Shown piece by piece: positions 1 through 7,095 of a stretch of 16,804 bases of DNA. The position numbers and the translations under genes are program-made. Under the pieces are notes generated by a model. That model worked only from the letters and a program-made list of their open reading frames with translations. It did not search any database and was not told where the DNA came from. Positions within the stretch are counted from its first letter, which is position 1, and the number at the start of each line of letters is the position of its first letter. Source of the stretch: Eshraghiella sp045542375 (lineage in GTDB: Bacteria > Bacillota > Clostridia > Lachnospirales > Lachnospiraceae); assembly GCA_045542375.1 (NCBI GenBank), contig JAZQKW010000049.1:1-16804 (forward strand), given 5' to 3'.

Positions 1-99
1 TAATGAGGTGATAAAAGCCGGAGGGTCAAATGATACAATCCGAGGAGCGGAAGGAAATGATACCTTATACGGAGAAGCAGGAAACGATACGCTGTATGG
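1..99 (+). repeat. Direct repeat copy A inside the RTX gene
   Basis: These 99 bases recur without mismatch at 511-609. The offset is 510 bases, or exactly 170 codons, so the copies are in frame and encode the first RTX nonapeptides of each module. Identity may continue upstream of the window edge. After base 99 the copies diverge, also at synonymous sites. Confidence 0.93.
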
Positions 100-934
100 A
101 GATAGTGAAAATGATACACTGATTGGAGGCCCGGGAAACGACACCCTGTATGGAGGTTACGGAGCTGATACATATGTATTTAATATAGGAGATGGAAGCG
201 ACGTTCTCTATGATTATGAAAACGGAACAAGTATTATAAGAAACGACGGAATAGTTTTCGGAGAAGGAATAAGTCCGGAAACCATTGAGTTGGAACGAAA
301 GAATAAAAATCTCGAAATCAGATATGGGGAGAATGATGTTATTACGGTAGAGGGTATGTATAACAATATATACAATGCGATAGAATATATCGAGTTTACA
401 GACGGAACGGAGTGGGATATATACAAGATAGGAGAAGAAGCCCACAACCTGTTAGGAACGTCAGAATCGGATAACATCACAGGATACAGTTCGGTAAGTG
501 GATACAATAATAATGAGGTGATAAAAGCCGGAGGGTCAAATGATACAATCCGAGGAGCGGAAGGAAATGATACCTTATACGGAGAAGCAGGAAACGATAC
601 GCTGTATGGTGACAGTGAAAATGACACACTGATTGGAGGAACGGGAAACGATATCCTGTATGGAAACTATGGAGATGATACATATGTATTTAACATCGGA
701 GACGGAAATGATGTAATCCATGAGTATGAGAGCAGCTACACCAGTGGGAGAGCCGATAGGATAGTATTTGGAGAAGGAATAAATCAGAACTCCATTGAAC
801 TGGAGCGAAAAGGGAATAATCTCGAAATCAGATATGGCGAGAATGATGTTATTACTATAGAAAGTATGTATAAAAGCGTTTATTATAGGGTAGAGTATAT
901 TGAATTCTCAGATGGAACCAGTGTGAATTTATAA
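2..934 (+). CDS. RTX-type calcium-binding repeat protein, C-terminal part (5' end outside window)
   Basis: The frame is open from the window edge, so the true start lies upstream; the visible part is 311 codons. Two 170-residue modules are seen. Each begins with six glycine/aspartate nonapeptides of the GGxGNDTLY type (visible residues 7-60 and 177-230), the RTX parallel beta-roll that binds calcium through its GND turns. Each then has a YVFN(I)GDG strand and a segment resembling the haemolysin-type calcium-binding related domain (IVFGEGI...IELER...LEIRYGENDVITIE...YIEFSDGT). The protein stops right after the second module. RTX proteins are normally exported and fold outside the cell when they meet calcium. 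In this Gram-positive setting the export route is not visible here. No catalytic domain is present in this part, so the function (adhesin, enzyme tail or surface-layer-like protein) cannot be decided. Confidence in the repeat family is high. Confidence 0.88.
   Translation, partial: NEVIKAGGSNDTIRGAEGNDTLYGEAGNDTLYGDSENDTLIGGPGNDTLYGGYGADTYVFNIGDGSDVLYDYENGTSIIRNDGIVFGEGISPETIELERKNKNLEIRYGENDVITVEGMYNNIYNAIEYIEFTDGTEWDIYKIGEEAHNLLGTSESDNITGYSSVSGYNNNEVIKAGGSNDTIRGAEGNDTLYGEAGNDTLYGDSENDTLIGGTGNDILYGNYGDDTYVFNIGDGNDVIHEYESSYTSGRADRIVFGEGINQNSIELERKGNNLEIRYGENDVITIESMYKSVYYRVEYIEFSDGTSVNL
511..609 (+). repeat. Direct repeat copy B inside the RTX gene
   Basis: This copy is identical to bases 1-99. 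The first difference comes at base 610 (T against A at base 100). The following part of the module is clearly more diverged, so the identical stretch has a sharp right edge. Confidence 0.93.
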
Positions 935-942
935 AAAACATA

Positions 943-981
943 AGGTCATCCCAAAGTCGTAAATGACATGAGGGATGACCT
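943..981. terminator. Hairpin terminator between the convergent RTX gene and argG
   Basis: A perfect 10-bp stem is formed by AGGTCATCCC (943-952) and GGGATGACCT (972-981) around a 19-base loop. It sits between the RTX stop codon (934) and the argG stop codon (1001). On the minus strand the stem is soon followed by a run of six T (complement of 932-938), a good intrinsic terminator for argG. On the plus strand the tail (TAAATTATTACTT) is weaker. It probably serves both genes. Confidence 0.75.
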
Positions 982-1000
982 AAATTATTACTTAATTTAA

Positions 1001-2215
1001 TTATTTCTCATTTTCAGCATGCTTCATAGCACGAACCTTTAATGAGAGACCGAAGAGATTGATAAATCCTTCAGCATCATGGTGGTCATAAAGGTCACCT
1101 GTTGTAAATGAAGCAATTGACTCATTGTAAAGTGAGTATGGAGAAGTTGTACCTGCTTTAATGATGTTACCCTTGTAAAGCTTGAATTTAACTTCACCTG
1201 TTACATATTCCTGAGTCTTTTCGATGAATGCCTGAACAGCTTCACGAAGAGGTGTGAACCATTTTCCTTCGTAAACAATCTGTGCAAACTTGTTACCCAT
1301 ATCCATCTTAAGAGTAGTAGTATCACGGTCAAGGATGAGTTCCTCTAACTGCTGGTGAGCTTCGTAAAGGATTGTTCCACCCGGTGTTTCATAAACACCA
1401 CGAGACTTCATACCAACAACACGGTTCTCAACGATATCAACGATACCTACACCATGCTTACCGCCTAATCTGTTTAATTCTCTGTTAATGTCAGATACCT
1501 TCATCTTCTTACCGTTAACTGATGTAGGGATACCCTTTTCAAAAGTCATTGTAACGTATTCGCCTTCCTCAGGAGCCTTCTCAGGAGTAGTTCCAAGAAC
1601 GAGAAGGTGGTCGAAGTTAGGCTCGTTAGCAGGCTCTTCAAGTTCGAGACCTTCATGGCTGATGTGCCATAAGTTACGGTCACGGCTGTAGCTTGTATCT
1701 GCTGAGAATGGAAGGTCAATACCATGCTGTCTGCAGTATTCGATTTCTTCCTCTCTTGAGTTCATTGTCCACTTTTCATTTCTCCATGCTGCGATGATTT
1801 TAAGATCAGGAGCAAGAGCTTTGATTGTAAGCTCAAAACGAATCTGGTCATTACCCTTTCCTGTAGCACCATGGCAGATAGCAGTAGCACCTTCAAGTCT
1901 TGCGATTTCAACAAGTCTCTTAGCAATAACAGGTCTTGCCATTGATGTACCAAGAAGGTACTTGTTCTCATATACGGCATGAGCCTGAACGCAAGGAACG
2001 ATATAATCATCACAGAATTCATCTGTTAAATCTTCTATGTATAACTTAGAAGCACCTGATGAAAGAGCTCTTTCTTCAAGTCCGTCTAATTCTTCACCCT
2101 GTCCGCAGTCAGCACATACGCAGATAACTTCATAATCAAAATTTTCCTTTAACCATGGAATAATGGCTGTGGTGTCAAGTCCACCTGAATATGCAAGAAT
2201 AACTTTTTCTTTCAT
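1001..2215 (-). CDS. argG: Argininosuccinate synthase
   Basis: This 404-residue cytosolic enzyme joins citrulline and aspartate, using ATP, to give argininosuccinate, the next-to-last step of arginine synthesis. The N-terminal PP-loop AYSGGLDT (residues 8-15) binds ATP. The conserved segments GATGKGNDQIRFE and GRKHGVGIVDIVENR-like (here GGKHGVGIVDIVENRVVGMKSRG) are present, as is the usual full length. The start is set by AGGAGG (complement of 2224-2229) eight bases before the ATG. It is transcribed away from argJBD from a shared control region, so it probably responds to arginine together with them. argH, which often follows argG, is not next to it: the gene ends against a convergent RTX gene. 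Confidence 0.98.
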   Translation of the reverse strand: MKEKVILAYSGGLDTTAIIPWLKENFDYEVICVCADCGQGEELDGLEERALSSGASKLYIEDLTDEFCDDYIVPCVQAHAVYENKYLLGTSMARPVIAKRLVEIARLEGATAICHGATGKGNDQIRFELTIKALAPDLKIIAAWRNEKWTMNSREEEIEYCRQHGIDLPFSADTSYSRDRNLWHISHEGLELEEPANEPNFDHLLVLGTTPEKAPEEGEYVTMTFEKGIPTSVNGKKMKVSDINRELNRLGGKHGVGIVDIVENRVVGMKSRGVYETPGGTILYEAHQQLEELILDRDTTTLKMDMGNKFAQIVYEGKWFTPLREAVQAFIEKTQEYVTGEVKFKLYKGNIIKAGTTSPYSLYNESIASFTTGDLYDHHDAEGFINLFGLSLKVRAMKHAENEK

Positions 2216-2249
2216 ATATAATTCCTCCTAAATGTTTTAAACTAAGGCT

Positions 2250-2278
2250 AATATACACCAATTGAAGATTTTATGCAA
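2250..2278 (-). promoter_or_regulatory. Predicted argG promoter
   Basis: Read on the minus strand, TTGCAT (complement of 2273-2278) is followed after exactly 17 bases by TATATT (complement of 2250-2255). The start of transcription would fall near 2243, giving a leader of about 28 bases with the ribosome binding site in it. The -35 box lies inside a possible operator element (2273-2286). Confidence 0.68.
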
Positions 2279-2286
2279 TATATAAA
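2273..2286 (-). promoter_or_regulatory. Possible ArgR-type operator element, weak copy over the argG -35
   Basis: Minus-strand TTTATATATTGCAT agrees at 11 of 14 positions with TGWATAWTATGCAW, the form shared by the two better copies at 2317-2330 and 2347-2360. It covers the argG -35 box, a sensible place for a repressor. In such AT-rich DNA an 11/14 match could be chance. Confidence 0.35.
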
Positions 2287-2316
2287 TTAAAAAAATGTAT
2301 TTTATTAATGAAAAAG

Positions 2317-2330
2317 TGAATAATATGCAT
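2317..2330 (+). promoter_or_regulatory. Possible ArgR-type operator element 1
   Basis: TGAATAATATGCAT resembles the arginine-repressor box (TGAAT-spacer-ATTCA) but has a 3-base rather than 4-base spacer and G for T in the second half. It lies between the argG and argJ promoters. A second copy of the same form, in inverted orientation, is centred 30 bp away at 2347-2360, close to three helical turns. Confidence 0.5.
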
Positions 2331-2346
2331 AAAACCCAAAAAACAC

Positions 2347-2360
2347 TTGCATAATATACA
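2347..2360 (-). promoter_or_regulatory. Possible ArgR-type operator element 2, over the argJ -35
   Basis: The minus strand reads TGTATATTATGCAA, which fits TGWATAWTATGCAW like element 1. It overlaps the whole argJ -35 box (2347-2352), so a bound protein would block RNA polymerase there. Confidence 0.5.
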
Positions 2361-2375
2361 ATGTAGATGTATAAT
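2347..2375 (+). promoter_or_regulatory. Predicted argJBD promoter
   Basis: TTGCAT (2347-2352), a 17-base spacer and a perfect TATAAT (2370-2375). The transcript would begin near 2382 and have a leader of about 85 bases before the argJ start. The same -35 hexamer and spacing serve argG in the other direction. Confidence 0.75.
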
Positions 2376-2466
2376 TATGAAAAATAAAAATTGTGGAAAT
2401 GACTCTTTACATTATAAGAGGAAGAGACTACAATAAATGATTAGAAAACGAAGGAGAGATGTCAGC

Positions 2467-3693
2467 ATGAATAAAGACGTTAAAGGCGGAGTTACAGCGG
2501 CTAAGGGTTTCCTTGCCAACGGACTTAACGCAGGTATTAAGAATAATGTTAAAAAGGATATGGCTCTTGTATATAGTGAGAAACCATGTGTGGCAGCCGG
2601 TGTATTTACAACCAATAAAGTAAAGGCAGCTCCTGTTAAATGGGATTATAAAGTAGTTCATGAATCACCTTATGTGCAGGCAGTAGTTGTTAACAGTGGT
2701 GTTGCCAATGCATGTACGGGAGAGGAAGGTTACGGATACTGTGTAGATATGGCGACAGCGGTTGCTGATAAAATGTCTCTTCCTAAGGATTCAGTGCTTG
2801 TAGCATCTACAGGTGTAATCGGAAAGCAGCTTCCTATGGATATAATTAAGGCAGGAATTGATAAGCTTCCTAATGGACTTGGAAAGGATGAAGCGGCAGC
2901 TACACTTGCTGCAGAAGCTATTATGACTACAGATACTAAGAGTAAGCAGGTAGCTGTACAGTTGGATATAGATGGTGTGACAGTAACAATCGGTGGAATG
3001 TGTAAGGGTTCAGGTATGATTCATCCTAATATGGCAACAATGTTATGTTTTATCACAACTGACTGTATGATTAAGAAGGAACTTCTTCAGAAGGCTTTAA
3101 GTGACATTGTTAAGGATACATTTAATATGATTTCTGTAGATGGAGACACATCTACTAATGATTCAGTTCTTCTTATGGCTAATGGAATGGCTGAGAATAA
3201 TCTGATTGCAGAAGAAAATGAGAATTATGCTAAGTTCTATGAAGCCCTTTACTATATAATGGAAGAATTATCTAAGAAGATTGCAGGAGATGGTGAAGGA
3301 TGTACATGTCTTTTTGAAGTAAAGGTACTTAATGCGCTTTCAGATGAAGATGCAAGATGCATGGCTAAGTCAGTAGTTACATCAAGCCTTACTAAAGCAG
3401 CTGTGTACGGTCATGACGCTAACTGGGGAAGAATCCTCTGCGCAATGGGATATTCAGGAGCTGAATTTGATCCGGAGAAAGTAGATATCTATTTTGAAAG
3501 TAAGGCAGGTAAGCTTCAGATTGTAAAAGATGGCAGAGCAACTGATTACAGTGAAGAAAAGGCAACAGAGATTCTGTCAGAGGAACATGTAATTGCAATA
3601 TGTGACTGTAAGCAGGGTGAATTTAAGGCAACTGCGTATGGATGTGACCTTACACATGAATATGTTAATATTAATGCAGACTACAGATCATAA
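2467..3693 (+). CDS. argJ: Bifunctional ornithine acetyltransferase / N-acetylglutamate synthase
   Basis: ArgJ moves the acetyl group from N-acetylornithine to glutamate, recycling acetyl in the arginine pathway. Bifunctional forms also acetylate glutamate with acetyl-CoA. The precursor cleaves itself into two chains. The site is seen in HPNMATML, with Ala190/Thr191; Thr191 becomes the N-terminal nucleophile. STGVIG, which helps form the oxyanion hole, and the GSGMIHP segment are also present. The 408-residue length is normal. An in-frame ATG exists at 2437, but AAGGAG at 2451-2456 lies 10 bases before the ATG at 2467, and the protein from there (MNKDVKGGVTAAKGF) starts as the family does. 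argB follows after a short gap in the same operon. Whether it is bifunctional or only the transferase cannot be told from sequence alone. Confidence 0.97.
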   Translation: MNKDVKGGVTAAKGFLANGLNAGIKNNVKKDMALVYSEKPCVAAGVFTTNKVKAAPVKWDYKVVHESPYVQAVVVNSGVANACTGEEGYGYCVDMATAVADKMSLPKDSVLVASTGVIGKQLPMDIIKAGIDKLPNGLGKDEAAATLAAEAIMTTDTKSKQVAVQLDIDGVTVTIGGMCKGSGMIHPNMATMLCFITTDCMIKKELLQKALSDIVKDTFNMISVDGDTSTNDSVLLMANGMAENNLIAEENENYAKFYEALYYIMEELSKKIAGDGEGCTCLFEVKVLNALSDEDARCMAKSVVTSSLTKAAVYGHDANWGRILCAMGYSGAEFDPEKVDIYFESKAGKLQIVKDGRATDYSEEKATEILSEEHVIAICDCKQGEFKATAYGCDLTHEYVNINADYRS

Positions 3694-3714
3694 TTAAGAA
3701 CAGGAGATACGGAT

Positions 3715-4611
3715 ATGATTAATTTAGATACAGAACAGGCTAAGGCAGAGGTGCTTATTGAGGCACTCCCATATATTCAGAAATTTAACGGAAAGACCAT
3801 TATTGTTAAGTACGGCGGAAGCGCAATGGTGGATGAAGAACTTAAGAAAAAGGTTATTGAAGATGTTGCACTTCTCAAATTAGTAGGGTTTAAACCTGTT
3901 ATCGTTCATGGAGGCGGCAAGGAAATCAGTAAATGGGTTGATAAATGTGGTATGGAGACACATTTTATTAACGGTTTACGAGTTACAGATGCTCCAACAA
4001 TGGAAATTGCTGAGATGGTACTTAATAAGGTTAACAAGGACCTTGTTACACATCTTGAACAGCTTGGAATTAAAGCCTGCGGAGTTAGTGGAAAAGATGG
4101 CGCAATGCTTAAGGTTGATAAGAAGTATTCTAACGGTGAAGATATCGGTTTTGTAGGTGAGATTAAGGAAGTTAATACCAATGTTATTAATACATTGCTT
4201 GAGAATGACTTTTTGCCTGTAATCTGTCCGATTGGTGTTGACGATGCATTTAATTCATACAATATCAATGCAGATGATGCGGCATGTGCAATTGCCAAGG
4301 CACTCAAAGCAGAAAAACTTGCGTTCCTTACAGACATTGAAGGTGTATATAAGGACAAGGATGATCCGGATACCCTGATTTCAGAACTTGACCTTGATGA
4401 AGCTAACAGCCTTATTAATGACGGATATATTGGCGGAGGAATGCTCCCTAAGCTTAATAACTGTATCGATGCAGTCGAGAATGGTGTATCAAGAGTTCAT
4501 ATTATGGATGGACGAATTTCACACTGTCTCTTACTTGAAATCTTTACCAATAAAGGTATCGGAACAGCTATTTTGCACAAAGGAGGCGAAAGATTCTATG
4601 ATGCAGACTAA
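3715..4611 (+). CDS. argB: Acetylglutamate kinase, probably arginine-inhibited type
   Basis: ArgB phosphorylates N-acetylglutamate with ATP, the second and usually controlled step of arginine synthesis. The amino-acid kinase fold shows KYGGSAM (Lys32 at the phosphates) and VHGGGKE (Gly66-68). At 298 residues it is longer than the arginine-insensitive E. coli enzyme (about 258). It also carries an N-terminal helix before the first strand (residues 1-25, ending EALPYIQKFNGKT) of the kind that links dimers into the arginine-sensitive hexamer in Thermotoga and Pseudomonas. Feedback inhibition by arginine is therefore likely, as expected next to ArgJ. The ribosome binding site AGGAG (3702-3706) is 8 bases before the ATG. 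The gene's last 14 bases overlap argD. Confidence 0.97.
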   Translation: MINLDTEQAKAEVLIEALPYIQKFNGKTIIVKYGGSAMVDEELKKKVIEDVALLKLVGFKPVIVHGGGKEISKWVDKCGMETHFINGLRVTDAPTMEIAEMVLNKVNKDLVTHLEQLGIKACGVSGKDGAMLKVDKKYSNGEDIGFVGEIKEVNTNVINTLLENDFLPVICPIGVDDAFNSYNINADDAACAIAKALKAEKLAFLTDIEGVYKDKDDPDTLISELDLDEANSLINDGYIGGGMLPKLNNCIDAVENGVSRVHIMDGRISHCLLLEIFTNKGIGTAILHKGGERFYDAD

Positions 4612-5782
4612 GGAAATTATAGACAAAGTAGAAGAGAATATTATTCATACATATAACAGATATCAGATAGCTCTTGATAAGGGTGAAGGAATGTATCTGT
4701 ATGATGCTGAAGGTAAGAAATATCTTGATTTCGGTTCCGGAATCGGTGTTTTTGCCTTGGGCTATGGTAACAAGGAATACAATGATGCCATTAAGGCGCA
4801 GGTGGATAAGCTGGTTCACACATCTAATTATTTTTATAATGAGTCTGCGGCTATTGCCAGTGAAAGATTTGTAAAGGCATCAGGAATGAAAAAGGTATTT
4901 TATACCAACAGCGGCGCCGAAGCAGTGGAAGGAGCCCTCAAGCTTGCCAAGAAATACGGTAAGAAGGTAAAAGGTGAGGATGCTTTCCAGATTATTGCAA
5001 TGCAGCACTCATTCCATGGCAGAACAATAGGTTCACTATCAGTAACAGGAAATGACCATTACAGAGAGGATTTTAATCCGTTGCTTCCGGGGGTTGTTTT
5101 TGCGGAATACAATAATCTTCAGAGCGTGGAAGCTCTTGTATCTGATAAGACCTGTGCAATTATTATGGAAACAGTTCAGGGTGAGGGTGGAATAAGACCT
5201 GCTACAGAGGAATTTATTAAGGGAGTAAGAAAAATATGCGACGATAATAACATACTTCTTATTCTTGATGAGATTCAGTGCGGAATGGGAAGAAGCGGAT
5301 GTATGTTTGCATACCAGAAGTATGGCGTAATGCCGGATGTTCTTACCAGTGCCAAGGCTCTTGGCTGTGGAATTCCTGTGGGTGCATTTGCGGCCTCTGA
5401 GAAGGTATGTGACGTACTTTGTGCAGGTGACCATGGAACTACATATGGTGGCAATCCTCTTGCATGTACAGCCTCTGCTAAGGTATTTGAACTTTTTGAA
5501 CAAAATAAAATACTTGAAAATGTTGAAGAAGTAGGGCATTATTTATATGAGAAGCTGGAAGAGATTAAGGAAAGTAATGAGAATGTTGTAGACCATAGAG
5601 GAATAGGTCTTATACAGGGACTTGAATTCGCTAATCCGGTTTCTGAAATCATACAGAAGCTTCTTAAAGCGGGTGTGATAACTTTTGCAGCAGGTGCTAA
5701 TGTTATCAGATTTATTCCTCCGCTTATCGTATCTAAGAAAGAAGTAGATGATATGGTTAATATACTTAAGGAATGCATATAA
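4598..5782 (+). CDS. argD: Acetylornithine aminotransferase
   Basis: This class-III PLP aminotransferase makes N-acetylornithine from N-acetylglutamate semialdehyde and glutamate. The 394-residue protein shows NSGAEAVEGALKLAKKY (phosphate-binding region), the LDEIQCGMGRSG segment with the Asp that binds the PLP ring nitrogen, and the PLP lysine in TSAKALGCG (Lys253). The frame stays open about 70 codons upstream, into argB, but those residues are not family-like. AGGAGG (4581-4586) lies 11 bases before the ATG at 4598, inside the end of argB, which points to translational coupling with a 14-base overlap. A second ATG at 4601 is possible. The next gene begins directly at the stop codon. Some ArgD enzymes also act in lysine synthesis; this cannot be judged here. 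Confidence 0.97.
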   Translation: MMQTKEIIDKVEENIIHTYNRYQIALDKGEGMYLYDAEGKKYLDFGSGIGVFALGYGNKEYNDAIKAQVDKLVHTSNYFYNESAAIASERFVKASGMKKVFYTNSGAEAVEGALKLAKKYGKKVKGEDAFQIIAMQHSFHGRTIGSLSVTGNDHYREDFNPLLPGVVFAEYNNLQSVEALVSDKTCAIIMETVQGEGGIRPATEEFIKGVRKICDDNNILLILDEIQCGMGRSGCMFAYQKYGVMPDVLTSAKALGCGIPVGAFAASEKVCDVLCAGDHGTTYGGNPLACTASAKVFELFEQNKILENVEEVGHYLYEKLEEIKESNENVVDHRGIGLIQGLEFANPVSEIIQKLLKAGVITFAAGANVIRFIPPLIVSKKEVDDMVNILKECI

Positions 5783-7039
5783 ATGACTAAGAAACATATA
5801 TTATCTGCCCTTTTGGCAGCTACAATGATGATAAGTGTAACCGGATGTGAATTCAAGTATGAAGAAGAGGTTACCAAGGCGACTGATGAGAATGAGACAG
5901 AGGATGCGGTTGGAAAGAATACTGTAAGAATTCTTTATAATAATAAGCAGTACAAGACATATCTTGAAAAATGTAAGGCACAGTTTCAGAGAGAGAATGA
6001 AGGGGTAACCATAATACTGGAACATACAGAATCTTCAGATTACATTGAGGATATCAATGAACGTTCAACAGAGGGTGACAGAGTGCCGGATGTATATATT
6101 GTTGACAGTAGTAAGATGGGAACAGTATATCTTGCAGGTCTGGCATCTAAGATTAATACAACTCCTGATATAACGGAGGCTTTTTGTGAGACTGCTATGA
6201 ATGCATGCAGCTATAATGGAAATCTTGTAGGATATCCATTGGGATTCAGGACAACATTCCTTGCATATAATTCATCTTACATTGATGAGGCAGAGTCTTT
6301 TAACATTAAAGAGATTATGGATTATGCTGACAGCACGGAAATAGTTGAGAATGAGAATGGTCAGAGAGTTGAGAAGATTTTTTCATGTAATTTATCTGAT
6401 TTATTTATGAACTATGGATATGTAGGTGCGGGAATAGAAATCGGAGGACCTTATGGAAGCGACGTTAATGATTTTTCTGTAAGTAATAAGGATACTATTG
6501 AGGCAGCCGGTAATTATCTTGCGTTGATTGAATTTTTCTCTATTGAGCCGGAGAAGGAATATGAAGATGTGGTGAAGGACTTTGTGAGTGGAAAGAATGT
6601 ATTTGCCATTGTATCAACTGATTCTCTTCCTGAGATAGAGAAGGTAGAGGGCATGAAATATGCATTTGCCGAATTTCCTGATTACAACAGTACTGATAAA
6701 ACAGCTCCGCTTGCAGTTACTTCAGCAGTAGCAGTGAATCCATATTCAGACAATACAGTTCTTGCAGATAAATTTGCAAAATATGTTTCAATGACGATGT
6801 CAGATGAGCTATATGATGCTTCGGGAATTTTATCGGCTAACGCTAAGGTTACTGCGGAGAACGATAAGTACAAGGGTATTTATGACTCATATATTAAGGC
6901 GGATAATAAGAATAAATATCAGTATGGAGAACAGGTATATCCACTTATAGAGATAGCTCTTCATAATATCATTAAGGGTGAAGATGCGGAGGATGAGCTT
7001 CAGGCTGTAGATGCTTATATGAAAAAACAGCTTAAATAA
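5783..7039 (+). CDS. Extracellular solute-binding lipoprotein (ABC-type), orphan, in the arg operon
   Basis: A 418-residue protein with a lipoprotein signal peptide: KK, a hydrophobic stretch, and a lipobox ending VTGC with Cys22 as the lipidated residue. A short acidic tether (EEEVTKATDENETED) follows. The mature part starts with VRILYNNKQYKTYLEKCKAQFQRENEGVTI, typical of family 1 solute-binding proteins, and has PDVYIVDSS and GYPLGFRTTFLAYN segments like those lining such binding clefts. It should capture a small solute outside the membrane and deliver it to a permease. No permease or ATPase gene is adjacent, and the substrate is not evident. The ATG immediately follows the argD stop codon, with AAGGA (5768-5772) inside argD, so it is co-transcribed and probably co-translated with the arginine genes. 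That hints at, but does not prove, a nitrogen-related substrate. Confidence 0.85.
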   Translation: MTKKHILSALLAATMMISVTGCEFKYEEEVTKATDENETEDAVGKNTVRILYNNKQYKTYLEKCKAQFQRENEGVTIILEHTESSDYIEDINERSTEGDRVPDVYIVDSSKMGTVYLAGLASKINTTPDITEAFCETAMNACSYNGNLVGYPLGFRTTFLAYNSSYIDEAESFNIKEIMDYADSTEIVENENGQRVEKIFSCNLSDLFMNYGYVGAGIEIGGPYGSDVNDFSVSNKDTIEAAGNYLALIEFFSIEPEKEYEDVVKDFVSGKNVFAIVSTDSLPEIEKVEGMKYAFAEFPDYNSTDKTAPLAVTSAVAVNPYSDNTVLADKFAKYVSMTMSDELYDASGILSANAKVTAENDKYKGIYDSYIKADNKNKYQYGEQVYPLIEIALHNIIKGEDAEDELQAVDAYMKKQLK

Positions 7040-7044
7040 GAATT

Positions 7045-7095
7045 AAACCTTCCAAAAAGGGTATCATAAAGATATCACTTTTGGGAGGTTTTTTT
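7045..7095 (+). terminator. Intrinsic terminator of the argJBD-lipoprotein operon, overlapping the next ribosome binding site
   Basis: A 13-bp outer stem (7045-7057 with 7079-7091, one G-U pair), a 2x2 internal loop and a 6-bp inner stem (7060-7065 with 7071-7076, one G-U pair) close on the loop ATAAA. The run of seven T (7089-7095) makes it a strong intrinsic terminator. The 3' arm contains GGGAGG (7083-7088), which is also the ribosome binding site of the gene starting at 7096. Confidence 0.88.

Noticed and set aside
1..640. Regular short repeats that might be taken for a CRISPR array or tandem satellite
   Set aside because: They are in-frame nonapeptide codon repeats within an RTX gene, without unique spacers between constant repeats.
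2437..2466. Upstream ATG for argJ
   Set aside because: It would add MIRKRRRDVS, which is not family-like, and the good ribosome binding site at 2451-2456 would then be inside the gene.
3906..4358. 150-codon minus-strand frame within argB
   Set aside because: It is a shadow of argB, without any start signal or known domain.
4388..4597. Upstream extension of argD by about 70 codons
   Set aside because: These codons lie inside argB in another frame and are not like the aminotransferase family. The AGGAGG at 4581-4586 fits the ATG at 4598.
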